In this document: one piece after another, positions 1 through 12,429 of the stretch
Numbering within the stretch: position 1 is the first letter of the stretch
How the letters are laid out: each line of letters opens with the position of its first letter
DNA from: Zoroaster sp. YZ-2022
Taxonomy: Eukaryota > Echinodermata > Asteroidea > Forcipulatida > Zoroasteridae
Direction: 5' to 3'
Length of the DNA stretch: 64,000 bases
NCBI GenBank assembly: GCA_029582265.1
Contig: CM055823.1
Coordinates: 8,778,821-8,842,820 of the forward strand
Notes under the pieces: model-generated
Database searches by the model: none
The model's input: only the letters and a program-made list of their open reading frames with translations
What the model was told of the DNA's origin: nothing
Translations under genes and position numbers: made by a program

Positions 1-210
1 ACATACTCAAAACAATAAGTACTCAAATTATTAAAGGTTGTATCTAAAAACAAAATTTGCAATGGTATAATACATTTAAAAATAATGAGAGTAGAGATCA
101 AATAAAGATGGAAATATGAAAACAAAAATTAGAGGCTAAAACTAACTTGGTCACCCTTTCCCAACGAACACAAAGCAGAATTACGTGTATAGTAATTTAC
201 AAAAAACTCT

Positions 211-3200
211 TTATAACCTTTCCTTTTCGAAGTAGAGGAACAGTTTCAGGGTTTGTTTAAATCTGGCAATGATATTGATTTCATTTAAACTATTATTGAA
301 AACCTTTTCGCACCTAATATTCCAAATTTGGCGAAGCATTTTACATACAATTACTGCCGAGACTCCCTTTAAGTTATAACCAAGTATTCTGTCGGAATCA
401 GTCAGATATAGAAACTTATTGCCCGTGAATTGTCTTAGAAGTTGTTCAATATAGACCCATGCATCCATAGTGGTGCGACTACAATAAATAAACAGGTGTT
501 CATGAGATTCATTCTCAGTTTCACAAAGTGGACAGATTACATTATCAACTATACCAATCTTATATAACAGATCTTTAGTGGCATGAACACGAAACCTTAG
601 TTTATTATAAAAATTGTTTGTCTTCATGATCCATAAGATGATTTTTCCATATATTATCCCAAACTTTATACCATTCTAGATTAAAACTGAGGTGAAGGAT
701 TTCTTGCCACTTTTTTTGAATCTTAGGGGTGGTGAATTTTCTCAAAATAATGTGTCTGTAAATAGATTTGGTGCTAGTGTCATTGATGAAAAGGATGGAA
801 TCATTTTTCTGATCCTCCATTATTAAACAGTTGCTGACTTGACTAGGTGGCCCTTGTCTTTTTTCCTTAATTAAGGAAAAGTCAATATGATTTTTGATTC
901 TGCTTACCATTCTCCCCGCATTAATATTCTTAATATTACAAATACTAGCAATTTCTTTAAAAGTAATTAATTCACCATGACGGCTAATATCCTTAATATA
1001 ATGAAAACCATTAGACTTAAGCGTAGGGCTCTCTAGGACTGAATTGTCAATAGTAGCTTTGGAGTTATTCCATGAGGAACCTCACCACATTCAAGCAAAG
1101 AAGAAAATTACACCTCTAATCTCCCTCCGGCTTTTGAAAGGCAGAAATTACATCTATATAAAAATTGTAGTTTTCAAAGGTTTTTACATTAGCAAAATAT
1201 ACCATTCTAAGTGGTTAGCTCCACTAGCTTTACTTATCCAATAATCAAAAGGATTTTCCATTTACCATTTTCACGAGAATAACGAGATAACCATTGTAGC
1301 TTTAAGCTCATTAACACAATTTATATCGATGAGGCCCATCCCTCCTAATCCTTTGGGACCTGTGATAGTGTCTTTTTTATTTTATCTCTTTTTTATCCCA
1401 AAAAATTTCCAGATCATGTTGCTCATTTTCTTAGTTAGATCATCTGGGCGAGATTACACTGCCAAGATAATTAATACCAGCCCCTAGAGTATTGACAATA
1501 ACAACTTTCCCGTTAAGTGTTAAATTGCGTTTGGACCATTTGTCAAGTGTACATTGCATTTTACTAATTCTGGGATTCCAATTATCAGCAGGCTCCACCG
1601 CATTACCAACAATGATACCTAGAATTTTTAACTTATTGTCCCAACTAAAATTACAAGGTTTATCTTTCTGTCTTTCAATTCCCCAACCACAGACCTTTAG
1701 ATTTATCAACATTAATTTTAGAGCCACTGCCTCTACAATATGTCTCAAGAATATCACTAATAACACTAAAATCATTATTACTACTCACAAAGAGACTAGT
1801 GTCATCAGCATGTTGAATTAATCGAATGCTGCATTCTCCTCTTGGGCAAGCTATACCTTTAAGATTAATATTATTTCTAATTAAAACTGCGAGACCTTCA
1901 GCACATATAGCATACAAAAGTGGAGATAATGGACAACCTTGTCTTATTCCTCTTTTTACTTGAATAGGGGAACCGATATAATTATTGATAATGATATGAC
2001 TACTAGGGTTACTGTACAAAAGCTTAATCCACTTAATGAGGCTAGGAGGAACATTCATTTTATACATAACAGTAAACATATAATTCCAGTTAATACGGTC
2101 AAAAGCCTTCTCTTGATCAACGCTAATTAAAAGCAGCATCAAGATTCTCCCAATTGGCATAGTCAATAATGTCACGAAGAAGCATAAGGTTATCATGTAT
2201 CTTCCTCCCGATAACCCCACAGGTTTGTTCCTCTCCAACGAGAAAAGGCATGATAGTTTTCAATCTATTAGTGATGACCTTAGAAAGAATTTTATAATCA
2301 ACATTCAGTAAACTAATAGGTCTCCAGTTTTTTAATTCATGTCTGTTGCCCGAATTTTTGTAAATGAGTTTAATAATAGCATTGTTCATCGACTGACAAA
2401 GGAAGCCCGATTGGAAACAGTAATTAAAAACTTCTAAAATATCAGAACCGATGGTTTCCAAAAGGTTTGATAGAACTCAACAGTTAAACCGTCCAGACCT
2501 AGAGATTTATTTTTATTCATCTGAGAAAAGAGCAATTTTGACTTCTTCTTCAGTGATCTCCTTCTCAAGATTAGAATATTTGTCGTAAGGAATTTCTTTA
2601 TCTTCTTCAATATTGGTAATTATTTCATTCAGATGAAATATGGAAATGTCTTCTGAATTGTACAAATTACCATAAAAAGTATTGGCGCATTTAAACATAT
2701 CATCAATATTATCAACCATTTTACCTTCAACATTGAGAAGTTTGTCCATTTTAGTACTGTTAACTTGTTTTTCTCTAATTGCAGGAAAATTTAGAAGGTT
2801 TTTCACCCTCAACTTTCATGATGTTACGGGTTCTGATTTGAGCCTTTTCCCATTCGTTAATTTCATACTTTTCATTTGAGTTTCTAAGTCTTTGATATCT
2901 TCAGGCTCGGCACCTTCCAGGCTACTAATTAAATCGTTATAGCGTCTTTGGAGATCATTTTGTTGTTGTTTAAGTTTCCAACTTTTTCTTTACCGTACTC
3001 TTTAATAATCTCTTTAATTCTAATTTTACCCCATTCCCACCAATCGGCCAAGGAATCGTAATAATCTTTCTGACCATGCGCAAATTTCCAAAAATATCGA
3101 TTCTAAAACGCAATCTTCATCGTTAAGGAGACTGTTGTTACATATCCATCTACCCTGCCCATGAAGGGTGCGAGAGTCTTCCAATTTTAAGGAGACAATA

Positions 3201-3898
3201 TAATGATCTGATAACCCCAAAGGGTTAACGCCAACATCAATAATATTATTCAGGATTGCTGGAGAAATAAATAAGTAATCAATTCTGCTCGCTTGTTTGG
3301 TGGCTTTATGATAATGTGTGTACCCGGATCTTCAGGGTAAGTAGTACGCCATACATCATAGAGATCTTTTTCATTAAGAACATTTCTGAGAATTGTTTTG
3401 CTCACATCTTTAGTTTTTCACTGTCAATATTACAGTTAAAGTCTCCTCCAACAATCCAATCATTTTCGTTATCGATACAATCCCAGATTGTCAAAAATTT
3501 GGATCTGGCAGAAATCTCATTAGAGCATACACAGAGGCTATATTGATATAATTATTTCCTAATTTGAGTTCTGCTTTTAACCCATCGGCCTTCGTCATCT
3601 TTATCAACATTGCAAAGATCTAAACCCGACTTGTAGGAGGTGAGTATATAACAACCCCTTTAGATTGCCGACTACCATGGCTAAAATACATTTTACCATT
3701 CCACTGTTCATGCCACTCAACTTCATCATTATACTCACTGTGAGTTTCTTGGATAAGAATTAAGCTAAATTTTCTACGTTCTAGATAATCAAAGAGAACT
3801 TTACGTTTTAAATTGTTTCTTAGGCCGTTGATGTTGACCGAGGCTACAGATAGAAAAACCATTATGCAAAGACAAAAAGTAATTTGTAAGTTCCTCAT
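211..3898 (-). pseudogene. LINE ORF2 remnant: endonuclease, reverse transcriptase, zinc knuckle
   Basis: The pieces read in order on the minus strand but in shifting frames. The endonuclease (about 3190-3898) shows SVASVNINGLRN, the catalytic-Glu block LIQETH, GGDFN near 3440, SRIDYLF near 3265 and SDHY near 3205. The reverse transcriptase (about 1600-2460) shows RPISLLN, DQEKAFDRINW, RGIRQGCPLSPLLY and the catalytic block QHADD. A CPLC..H..HLFIYC-type knuckle lies near 490-545. Intact, it would encode an endonuclease/RT for target-primed reverse transcription. At least five frame breaks separate the open segments (3620-3898, 3026-3220, 2123-2461, 1675-2238, 1440-1775, 605-910, 211-627), so no full protein can be made. 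It follows ORF1 on the same strand. Confidence 0.85.
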
Positions 3899-4193
3899 AA
3901 ACCCAGTGAATGGAATGAAAACTTATCTATTTTGATCGTCCTCTGCCCTTCCTTTATTGGTCGTGTAGTCATGTTGGATAGAGGCGTTAGGCTTCATCTG
4001 GCTTCCTTGGTTCTTTTCGCGCTGGCCGGACTGGCCATGGTCCGTTTTGGATTGGGCAGTCTGTTCACAATCAGGCCAGTGTTCTTGCATTTCTTGGTTT
4101 GGCTTGTCTGGCTTGTCTCGTGATGGCTGGTCTGGCTTGAGTCGGGCTTATGAGACTGACTGGACTGACTTGGCTTGGGCTGTGCAGATTGGC

Positions 4194-5554
4194 TTAACTT
4201 AGATTTGCTGGATTGACTGTTTTGCTCGTGTGACCTACATGGCTAGATTGACTGGATTTGTCAGGTTTGTCAGGTTTGTTAGATGCGACTGGTGGCGACG
4301 TGGCTTCTTCGTTAGTTTTCCTTTCCCATGAAATACGCTTTTTGCGAAAACGTTGCACCCCATGTCTGACGTATGGGACAAAATCAACTTCATCATCCGA
4401 TTCTTTCTGGTTATCTGTGGGGTCTGTCTCCTTCATTTCTCACTTCTACCTCCTGTGTTTCTGGTGTGTCGTCTACTTCGTTTTTCTTGGTCGATCTCAA
4501 TGTTTTCTGGTTCGCTCTCTTCATCTGTTTTCATGGTCGATCTCAATGTTTTCTGGTTCGCTCTGTTCATCTGTTACTTTGTCATCTCTAGAGACTTTCC
4601 TTATCTCCTCCTCCTCTTCACTGTTGCTAGCTTTGCGTTTTCTTGTCGTTTGCCATCATTGCTTCGTCCCAAAACTCATTGGTTTGGTTGCATTCTTTGA
4701 CTGCTTTCTTCGTCCATTACGTCTCCCGTTTTCTGGGTTTTCTTCCTGGTTGTCTTTATCATTAGTATTCTCTCTTTCTGCTGGTCTCGCTTCTTTTTTC
4801 CCGTCTGAAATTTCTCCATCTGTTTCTTCGCCGCTTCCTTCGTTAAATTCTGATGTTTGTTCGTCTTTGTCATTGTCGTTGTATCTGTGCCAAGCAGCTC
4901 GATGTGTGACGCTACCACATATTAGACACCTCCCTTTCAGGTCGCAATCGCGGGGCAGAAGTGACCGGGTTGACTACAAATCTTGCACGTCTTCTCCTGC
5001 CCTCGATGTCGCACTGGTAGTGTGTACCCGCCAACCTTGATGAAGCTAGGTACAGGTTTCTTAATGTTCTTAAGTAAGATACTGCGGACTCCTGTTTCTA
5101 CGTGGCTGTCGAAGTCGTGTGTTTGGCGTCTAATGTTAGCTGCTGTACCATATTGCATCAGAGCACTTGCCACAACGGCATCGGCCATTTCATATGGTGC
5201 TTTAACAGAGACTACTACTGAATTGAGGACATTGGCGCGTTCACATTCCTCTCTCACTCCTTTCAAGAAGATGCCGGTTCTTGCCACGCATTCACAATCG
5301 ACGTCATTGTCAAATGTTACATTATACCAACCACTGTCCAGTGGGGCGATGCACTTTATTGTTTCTACGGTGCCAACCTCACTGTTGATTGCGTCATACA
5401 CCTCTTTTGCTGAAAGATTATTTATATGGCGTGCGTTGAAACGTATTGTGTTCTGGCGTTTGAGCGTGACCGAGCCTGGGGGTCTTAACATGGCTGCCCA
5501 TGATGGTCGTCCTGTTGTACGACCACGATTCATGGTTGTCGAAAACCAGGCCAA
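4194..5554 (-). pseudogene. LINE ORF1 (gag-like, zinc knuckle) remnant
   Basis: The best open part is 4937-5554 (205 codons). It has an RNA-binding-like domain with APLDSGWYNVTFDN and VKAPYEMADAVV, then VGGYTLPVRHRGQEKTCKIC, the start of a CCHC knuckle. The frame breaks inside the knuckle at about 4930-4940: the reading stops just after GHFC, while a neighbouring frame continues with Cys residues. A Lys/Glu-rich segment follows at 4676-4918, and a charged Ser/Lys-rich segment at 4194-4436 closes the region. This layout resembles Tx1-type ORF1 (ZCCHC3-like in database language). Such proteins bind the element's RNA. Here it is broken. Confidence 0.8.
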
Positions 5555-5720
5555 AGAGGCCTTTAACAGATAAAAATAGCACCAAATATATCTCGTATTA
5601 GTCTCTACTCACAATTAAAGATGAATATGACCTCTTGTAGAAGGCAAGAAGCACAAATAGGTGTAAATAAAAGCAAATTCGAGGAGCGAATTCGAAAACA
5701 CGTCTTGCGCCGTCGAACGC

Positions 5721-6398
<678 letters not shown>

Positions 6399-6428
6399 AA
6401 CAGACACAGACACAGACACAGACACAAA

Positions 6429-6793
6429 ACAATCGTCTGACCATGAATCTGAATGTTCTTATATGTATAGCTAGTTTCAGTTACAAGGGTAGTGGTCCCC
6501 TTAGTCAAACATCCATTAGAGGAGGAGGTTTTTTTAACATTGTTGTCTGAGAAACTATTGTTAAATCATTGCCAAACCTCCAATGAGGTATGATTAGTTC
6601 ATCCTTGTATACGGGTAGTATACGGGTAGTACCTAGTTAGTATTCATATAAAACATAAATGCAATCTGACCACGTTGGCTCAACTGTGATTTGGACCCCT
6701 AAATTGAAAAGAAGATGTTATTCAATACTATTGACAGCAGATTATAGCAGAATGGGTGTAATTCACTCTGTGTACCAATTTGAAGCAAATATA
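6429..6793. other. No recognised feature
   Basis: AT-rich sequence without a convincing ORF, splice pair or repeat. It separates the microsatellite from the mariner-type MITE. Confidence 0.5.
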
Positions 6794-7055
6794 CTACTCA
6801 AAACAATTTAGGGAACACCGGAATAATCTCAGTTAAAGCAAGGTCATTTATTTCAGATAAACACAATGTTTCACAGAATTTATGAGAAACAACTGCACAA
6901 TGAAACAGATGATAAAGGATGCATGTAGTGATTACACATTTCATGGCATGACTACTGAAAGAGAGAGGGGGTTGCAAATGAAAATCCCGGGTCATGGAAC
7001 ATTTCAAACCTATTTGATGTTAACAATCCGGTGTTCCCTAAATTGTTTTGAGTCG
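6794..7055. mobile_element. Tc1/mariner-type MITE (262 bp)
   Basis: The 28-bp terminal inverted repeats at 6794-6821 and 7028-7055 differ at one position; the shared core reads CAAAACAATTTAGGGAACAC. TA dinucleotides flank both ends (6792-6793 and 7056-7057), the target-site duplication of Tc1/mariner elements. There is no transposase. The 69-codon ORF inside it on the minus strand is not taken as a gene. Confidence 0.9.
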
Positions 7056-7057
7056 TA

Positions 7058-7417
7058 TATATTCAACCAATTTCGAAATAATAGGCTCAAAATGCTTTTA
7101 AAATATCACCGACGCCACCTGGATAGAGAAAAGAGAGGCATGGCTATATTTTTCAGGGGGCCCCAGAAACTACTTGAAATTGGGAGCAAAATATGTTGTG
7201 TGTTTATTACTCCCAAAGAGAAATCAGCCAAACAAAAACAGAACTGGAGCTCAAGTGTTTGTTGGAACAAACACACGGCCTTTGTATGAACTTCCGATTC
7301 AATCAAATTATCATCGATGTTGTTAATATCATATTTTGCAAAGGTGTATCATCTTTTATAATAACAATATCAATGACATATCAATTTTGCGTTAGAATAT
7401 GTTGAATTTGAACTTCC
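7058..7417. other. No recognised feature
   Basis: Sequence between the MITE and the 5'-truncated Penelope-like element. Several short ORFs occur, but none resembles a known protein. Confidence 0.45.
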
Positions 7418-7420
7418 TGT

Positions 7421-9261
7421 TTGGACACGCTCAGAAAGGATGTCAAAAAGATCAAGAGCTCCACGAAGATGCTTATCCCCGCTGACAAGACAAGAAACCT
7501 GTACGAGACCGACCGCACCCTGTATGAAAAGCTGCTCAGAGAAAACATCACCAAGAACTACCAAACCACCAACATGACGACTCTTAACAGCATCAACGCC
7601 GAGGCACAAACCATCGCTGCAGAACTCGAAATAGACGACCGAATGGAGACCATGTCAATGAAACAAGCATTCATAACCCTCAAAGACCACAAGGACAACT
7701 TCGAAAACAACCTACCGTGCCGACTCATCAACCCCGCAAAGAGCGAAACAGGAATTGTCAGCAAAAAAATCTTGGACAGAATCAACAACGCCGTAAGAGC
7801 TGCCATAGCGGTCAACCAGTGGAGGAACTCGACGTCAGTGATAGAGTGGTTCAAGAACATCAAGGAAAAGGACAAGCACACATTCATCAGTTTTGACATT
7901 GTTGATTTCTACCCCTCCATATCGGAAAGCCTGCTGAGAAAAGCCATAGCCTTCGCTAAAAAACACGCTCACATCTCCCAACAAGACACCAAGATCATCA
8001 TGCACGCCAGGAAGTCTCTACTATTCGACAAAGGCATGCCATGGAGGAAAAAAGGAAAAAAGGCAACAATGACCTCTTCGACGTAACAATGGGCAGCTAC
8101 GACGGGGCTGAGGTATGCGAGTTGGTAGGGCTCTACATCCTGGACACCTTATCAAAACGGTATGGGAAAGAAGGAATTGGACTCTACAGGGACGACGGCG
8201 GCAGTCTTCAAAAACATCACCGGCAGCAGAGCCGACCGAATCAGGAAGGACATAACAAAGTTATTCAAGGAACTCGGCCTAAGCATCACAATCGACGGTA
8301 ACCTAAAGATCACGAACTTTCTCGACATCACCTTCAATCTGAGCAACGGCAAGCACTACCCCTTCCGGAAACCAAACGACCGACCCATGTACATCCACAA
8401 GCAGTCTAACCACCCGCCTAACATCATCAAGAACCTACCCGCCTCCATCAGCCGACGCATATCGGGCATCTCGCACGATGAAGACATCTTCAAGAAAGCC
8501 TCCCCAGCTTACGAGGACGCACTAAGATCCAGCGGATACACGGAAGGCCTCACCTACATCGATAGCCAACCTACTAAGGAAAAACGGAACAGGCAGCGCA
8601 ACGTCATCTGGTTCAACCCTCCATTCAGCAAAAACGTGACAACAAACATTGGCGGTATATTCCTGAAACTCATCGGCAAGCACTTCCGAGGAACTCCAAA
8701 CTGAACAAGATATTCAACAGGAACACGGTCAAGATCAGTTACAGCTGCATGCCCAACATCGCCAGTATCATCAAGGCACACAACAAACAAGTCTCATCGA
8801 ACGACAAAGGGACCGACCGTAAGGACTGCAACTGCCGCAAGAAAGACCTATGCCCTCTACAAGGAAAGTGCCAGGCTAGCAACATCATCTACAATGCCGA
8901 AGTTAAGCAACCAAACAACTCTCATCTGTACATAGGTCTCACCGCGCCTCCATTCAAGCTAAGATACGGCAACCACACACAGTCTTTCAGGCATGAGAAG
9001 TACCAGAACAGCACGGAACTCTCCAAGCACATTTGGCAATTGAAAAGGAATAAGAAACCATTCACCATCAACTGGTCGGTAGCCTGTAGATCTCAAGCAT
9101 ACAACAGTGAATCGAAACGGTGCAACCTTTGCCTCACAGAGAAGCTCTCCATCATAAACGCCGACAAGAGGATACTCCTGAACAAACGACCCGAACTCAT
9201 ATCAAAATGCCGCCATGAAAACAAGTTCTACCTCTGCAACTTCAAAAGCGATGACACGTGA
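7421..9261 (+). pseudogene. Penelope-type RT plus GIY-YIG endonuclease ORF
   Basis: Open segments 7421-8086, 8041-8301, 8162-8704 and 8749-9261 join into one protein only across three frame breaks. The first is near 8065 in an A-rich run, the second near 8195 directly after the catalytic YRDDG block, and the third near 8687. Visible motifs are ADKTRNLY, LKDHKDNF, CRLINPAKS, FDIVDFYPSIS (motif A), [17 protein letters not shown] and YRDDG (motif C). Next comes a Cys cluster, CNCRKKDLCPLQGKC, and then a GIY-YIG-like domain with IIYNAEV, HLYIGLT, FKLRYGNH and ELSKHIW. The Cys cluster before the nuclease is typical of several animal Penelope families. The breaks make this copy inactive unless they are sequencing errors. 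Confidence 0.88.
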
Positions 9262-9405
9262 CGAGGAACAGTACCGCGTCAACAAACCACAAACTGCCAA
9301 CAAACAAGCTTACACACAAGGCCCGCAAACAATAGGTAATTACCACGCATCATTGAGCGAGTAACCTGTAGGTGCGCGTGTAGGCCTATATATAGGAGTA
9401 ATCAC

Positions 9406-9467
9406 CTGGTGACTATCAGTTGTCTGATGATCGCATAACGCGTGAAACTCGGAGTTACAACTACCAG
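9406..9467 (+). ncRNA. Hammerhead ribozyme motif in Penelope-like element
   Basis: The conserved boxes CTGATGA (9424-9430) and GAAAC (9444-9448) are present. Stem I pairs AGTTGT (9418-9423) with ACAACT (9457-9462) and, past an internal loop, CTGGT (9406-9410) with ACCAG (9463-9467). Stem II is CGC/GCG with a five-base loop and a T-T at its base. Stem III is only two pairs (AC/GT) with a five-base loop. The cleavage triplet is GTT, so cleavage would follow position 9456. Very short stem III is known for Penelope-associated hammerheads. The weak base of stem II may lower activity. Confidence 0.7.
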
Positions 9468-9489
9468 CGTTCCACTAGTTTTACTACAA

Positions 9490-9490
<1 letters not shown>

Positions 9491-9543
<53 letters not shown>
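9491..9543. repeat. (TA)n dinucleotide microsatellite
   Basis: About 26 TA units directly after the Penelope-like terminus. Confidence 0.97.
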
Positions 9544-9546
<3 letters not shown>

Positions 9547-9935
9547 CTCCTCATGATCATGAAAAACTAACGTTAGTACCTGCTTTGGTTCAGTTTCTGA
9601 GACTGGAAAATAATCCCTTTTCAAAACTGCTGCTAGGGAGCGCTTTGAACTTTGATAACGTCATCAAACATTTTTTTGAAAATATAAGAGGTCACTTTCT
9701 TCACGTCATATCCACATTTATGTATGGTTTTTCTGATAGAAAGTTATCATTTCTCTAAACATGTCGCCAAATGTGAAATGTGGATAGTAATTTCGTTCAA
9801 ATACTGTCAAAGCCGAGTATGTCACTGACGAATTAAATGGTTTTAGACAACTTGACATATTGTAATGACCCTTTTTGAAAATCCACATAATTGTAACCCG
9901 TCAGTTCTATCTCACATTTTAAATATCTTCAAAAG
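9544..9935. other. Probable intron of the following gene
   Basis: No ORF or repeat recognised. It ends in a pyrimidine-containing stretch and an AG at 9934-9935 that could serve as acceptor for the exon at 9936. Confidence 0.4.
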
Positions 9936-10807
9936 GTTCACCAAGTCCTACAGACTCCACATACCACACGCACACCTTGGCTTCGTCCGAGTGCCAAAGG
10001 AATGACCAACATCTCTGCCAACGATGGGAACTGGATGAGGCCTATCAGGCGGGTCATTTAGGCAAAATACCCACTGACACCGGTTTCTGGTATTCAGTGC
10101 CTGAAAGTCAGGTTGAGTTGAATTCGAGCGGTCTGACCTACTTTGATCTACCAGGTCCACTCATCACGGCGGAGAGCTACGGTAAGGACGACCTTGTTGG
10201 GATGGCGGCTGCTTGCTCTGCCCTGGGAGCTCATCTCTGTACCCTGGCTGAGTTGAAAGAGGCATACTTGAGGGGATATCGTCAATCATATGCAACTTGG
10301 CTGTACTTCTCAATACCCAACCGCGATGTTCAACTTCTCAGTGATGGGTGTGGCAGCTACACAGGTGAACAGTGTTACGAAGGCGTCGTGCCAAACACAC
10401 CGAGACCAAATCCTACCGGTCGTGTAAGCTGCTGTCCAGTTTTGAGTGTGGTGACTTCAGCTGGCTTCTGCTGCCCCGGAAATCCTGGGTTGATAAATCC
10501 TCGATACCCCATCATCACGACGGAGAGCTACGCTTTGAATGACCGTGTTGAGATGGAGGCTGCTTGCTCACTCCTGGATGCTCATCTCTGTACCCTGGCT
10601 GAGTTGAAAGAAGTATACTTGATGGGTTATCGTCAACCATCAATGGGTACTTGGTATTACTTCTCACTACCCAACCGCGATGTTCAACTGTTCATTGACG
10701 GGTGTAGCGTCTACATAGGTGACCAGTGTTACGAAGGCGTCGTGGCAAACACCCCAAGGCCACACTCTACTGATCGTGTATTCTGCTGCCCAGTGACATC
10801 TCAATGA
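9936..10807 (+). CDS. Terminal exon of a probably extracellular protein with three related Cys-containing repeats
   Basis: Open from 9923 to TGA at 10805-10807 with no suitable ATG, so this is taken as a last exon. The proposed acceptor AG at 9934-9935 gives phase 1. Three related units of 45-95 residues are visible. The first is short and divergent (HLCQRWELDEAYQAG). Units two and three share AAC/EAC...AHLCTLAELKE, Y..GYRQ, PNRDVQL, G.QCYEGVV, NTPRP and a closing CCPV. Even Cys spacing, many aromatic residues and no Lys-rich patches suggest a secreted or ectodomain module. The HLCTLAEL..AY block recalls Link- or lectin-like folds, but I cannot assign a family. Units two and three are close at DNA level, so the duplication is fairly recent. 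The signal-peptide exon would lie upstream and was not found. Confidence 0.75.
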
Positions 10808-10880
10808 ATTTGCTGAGCTGCCTGGAGGCACCGAAGACCACATGTAATAAGTGTGGTATTACTGCATTGGTTTAAAAAGA

Positions 10881-10886
10881 AATAAA
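10881..10886 (+). promoter_or_regulatory. Poly(A) signal AATAAA
   Basis: A canonical AATAAA 74 bases after the stop codon of the preceding exon, which supports that exon being the 3' end of a real transcript. Confidence 0.65.
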
Positions 10887-10983
10887 TATTAGTGGCATAT
10901 TTAGAAGGAGTGTCTAGGGATAGCCCAAAGGGAATAACAATAACTATAGAATACAAATTTGTTAATTTGTCAATAATACATTA

Positions 10984-11230
10984 ATTCTTTAATTTATTCC
11001 TTTGTTCGTTTATTCGGTTGTTTATTTATTCAATTATTTGGTTGCTCGCAAATTTGTTTACTCGTTTAATTCAATGTTTGTTTGTTCGTTTGCTTGGATG
11101 TTTGTTTGTTTGTTTGTTTACTCGTTTCATTTAAATTCGTTTAATTCAATATTTGTTTGTTCGTTTGCTGGGATGTTTTTGTTTGTTGGTTTGTTTGTTA
11201 GTTTGTTTGTTTCATTATCCATCTGTGTCT
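10984..11230. repeat. TTTG/TTCG-rich low-complexity tract
   Basis: Degenerate runs of TTTGTTTG, TTCGTTTG and TTTATTC. The ORF across it is an artefact. A similar short patch recurs at about 11600-11680. Confidence 0.8.
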
Positions 11231-11697
11231 TAGTTTCTTATTTTCTGTTTTGTTCTTCTAATGGTCCCCTAGACCTTGTTAGTTGCCCACCCTGGTGGGC
11301 CATGACCAATACCTTGCGGCTTGTGAGTCCACACCTTAATTATTTTTGATTGATAGTTAACCATCACAAATGTCATGGTTGTTTTGCTTGGTCTTTGGAT
11401 TGAATGTTTTGTTTACTATTTTATACATTATTACTACTTTTGTTATTCGTTTCTAAATTTGTAATTACTTTCTGTACTTATTTTTTTTTCTCTTGCCAAT
11501 GATTACTTGTAAAGTCCAAAACAGTTTTTACTTGTTTTCTTCATTTATTCATTTGTTCTTGAAGTGAAGTTCGAGTTATAATATCAACTAGTATCGCTAA
11601 TTTGTTTACTCGTTTAATTTAATTTCCTTTGAATGTTTGTTTGTTCGTTTGCTGGAATGTTTGTTTATTCGTTTATATTTCTATAGTTTCTATCTCG

Positions 11698-11830
11698 CAT
11701 GAAGACGATGAGAGCATACTGATGGAAACGTTGAGTTGTAACCACCAGTTCTTTTCAGAACTAATTACCACTCAATAAAAAATTCCACATTGTGGCACCG
11801 CAATTCGTCTTACTTATTTTGTCTTTCTTA
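11698..11830 (+). mobile_element. Half copy of palindromic hammerhead-like repeat
   Basis: Contains GAAGACGATGAGAGCATACT, GGAAACGTTGAGTTGTAA, TTTTCAGAACTAATTACCA and a GTGGCACCGCAATTCGTCTT end. These match one arm of the full palindromes at 17207-17471 and 47408-47692. Only the right arm is present and it is diverged. Confidence 0.7.
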
Positions 11831-12241
11831 CATTATTGTTTGGTAATAGGCCTATAGGAGTTTTTTGTTATACCTGGCCCAGTCATAACTGTAAGGATTT
11901 CCTCAACTACTTGAGGTATTTGAAGGTTAAACAAATGTTCAGTTTTAAAATGCTGTTCTTCTCAGTTCAGGTTAAGTCTCAATTCTTCGCTAGAAGGGCA
12001 ACAGCTAGAAGATTGACCGTTCATAATGGCCGCGACACTACATGTATGCACATACTTGCACAATGACTTGTACGAAGCTGTCGTCGCTGGGCGTATAAAT
12101 TATGCATAATGTTTGTACACGACTTCAGTACCGTGACACTGTACGTGTGTGAACGCGTACTGTAAATCACTAGCTGCATGCCGAGTACACGCGGATATCT
12201 CACCCACAATCGATTCACGCATAATCTTAACTATGTCTTAA
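11831..12241. other. No recognised feature
   Basis: Mixed sequence with short ORFs and a GC-richer part near 12020-12220; no convincing gene. Confidence 0.4.
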
Positions 12242-12249
12242 CTAATGAG

Positions 12250-12429
12250 CAGTGGCGTAGCCACGGTGGCCTGGGAGGGGGGCACGTAACCCCATGGATT
12301 TCAGTGCCCCCCCAGGTGCCCCACGAAAAATCCCGATAGTGCCCCAAAACAAGACAAGACAAAGAAAATGGTAAACCCATACCCCCTGCCCCGTGCTCCT
12401 CCACTGAAAAAGTCCTGGCTACGCCGCTG
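12250..12429. mobile_element. hAT-type MITE (180 bp)
   Basis: Inverted ends CAGTGGCGTAGCCA and TGGCTACGCCGCTG (one mismatch in 14) are flanked by a perfect 8-bp duplication CTAATGAG at 12242-12249 and 12430-12437. An 8-bp duplication and CAG...CTG ends are hAT hallmarks. No transposase is present. Confidence 0.93.

Larger units (their letters stand above)
1..5600 (-). mobile_element. Degenerate Tx1/L1-like LINE retrotransposon
   Basis: A non-LTR retrotransposon lies on the minus strand with its 5' end near 5600 and its 3' end at or beyond the left edge. In minus-strand order it has a gag-like ORF1 with a zinc knuckle, an AP-type endonuclease, a reverse transcriptase and a C-terminal Cys/His knuckle. 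The ORF1 sequence style and the order ORF1-endonuclease-RT fit the Tx1 branch of the L1 group (family knowledge). Many stops and frameshifts show it is dead. The 5' limit is taken from where ORF1-like sequence stops, and I see no clear target-site duplication. A (TTTA)n tract follows about 120 bp from its 5' end. Confidence 0.85.
7418..9480 (+). mobile_element. Penelope-like retroelement, 5' truncated and frame-broken
   Basis: Base composition changes sharply at about 7420 to a GC-richer coding style. The element has a Penelope-type reverse transcriptase followed by a GIY-YIG endonuclease. Its 3' non-coding part (9262-9480) contains a hammerhead ribozyme candidate, a known feature of Penelope-like elements. 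The N-terminal part of the usual ORF is missing. A (TA)n tract begins just after the end. The same terminal boxes recur in the palindromic repeats at 11.7, 17.2, 18.8, 20.2 and 47.4 kb. Confidence 0.9.

Noticed and set aside
4258..5573. Plus-strand ORFs of 196 and 260 codons
   Set aside because: They are antisense shadows of the LINE ORF1 and have no domain.
6798..7289. ORFs over and beside the mariner MITE
   Set aside because: They lie within or run across the MITE terminal repeats and have no domain.
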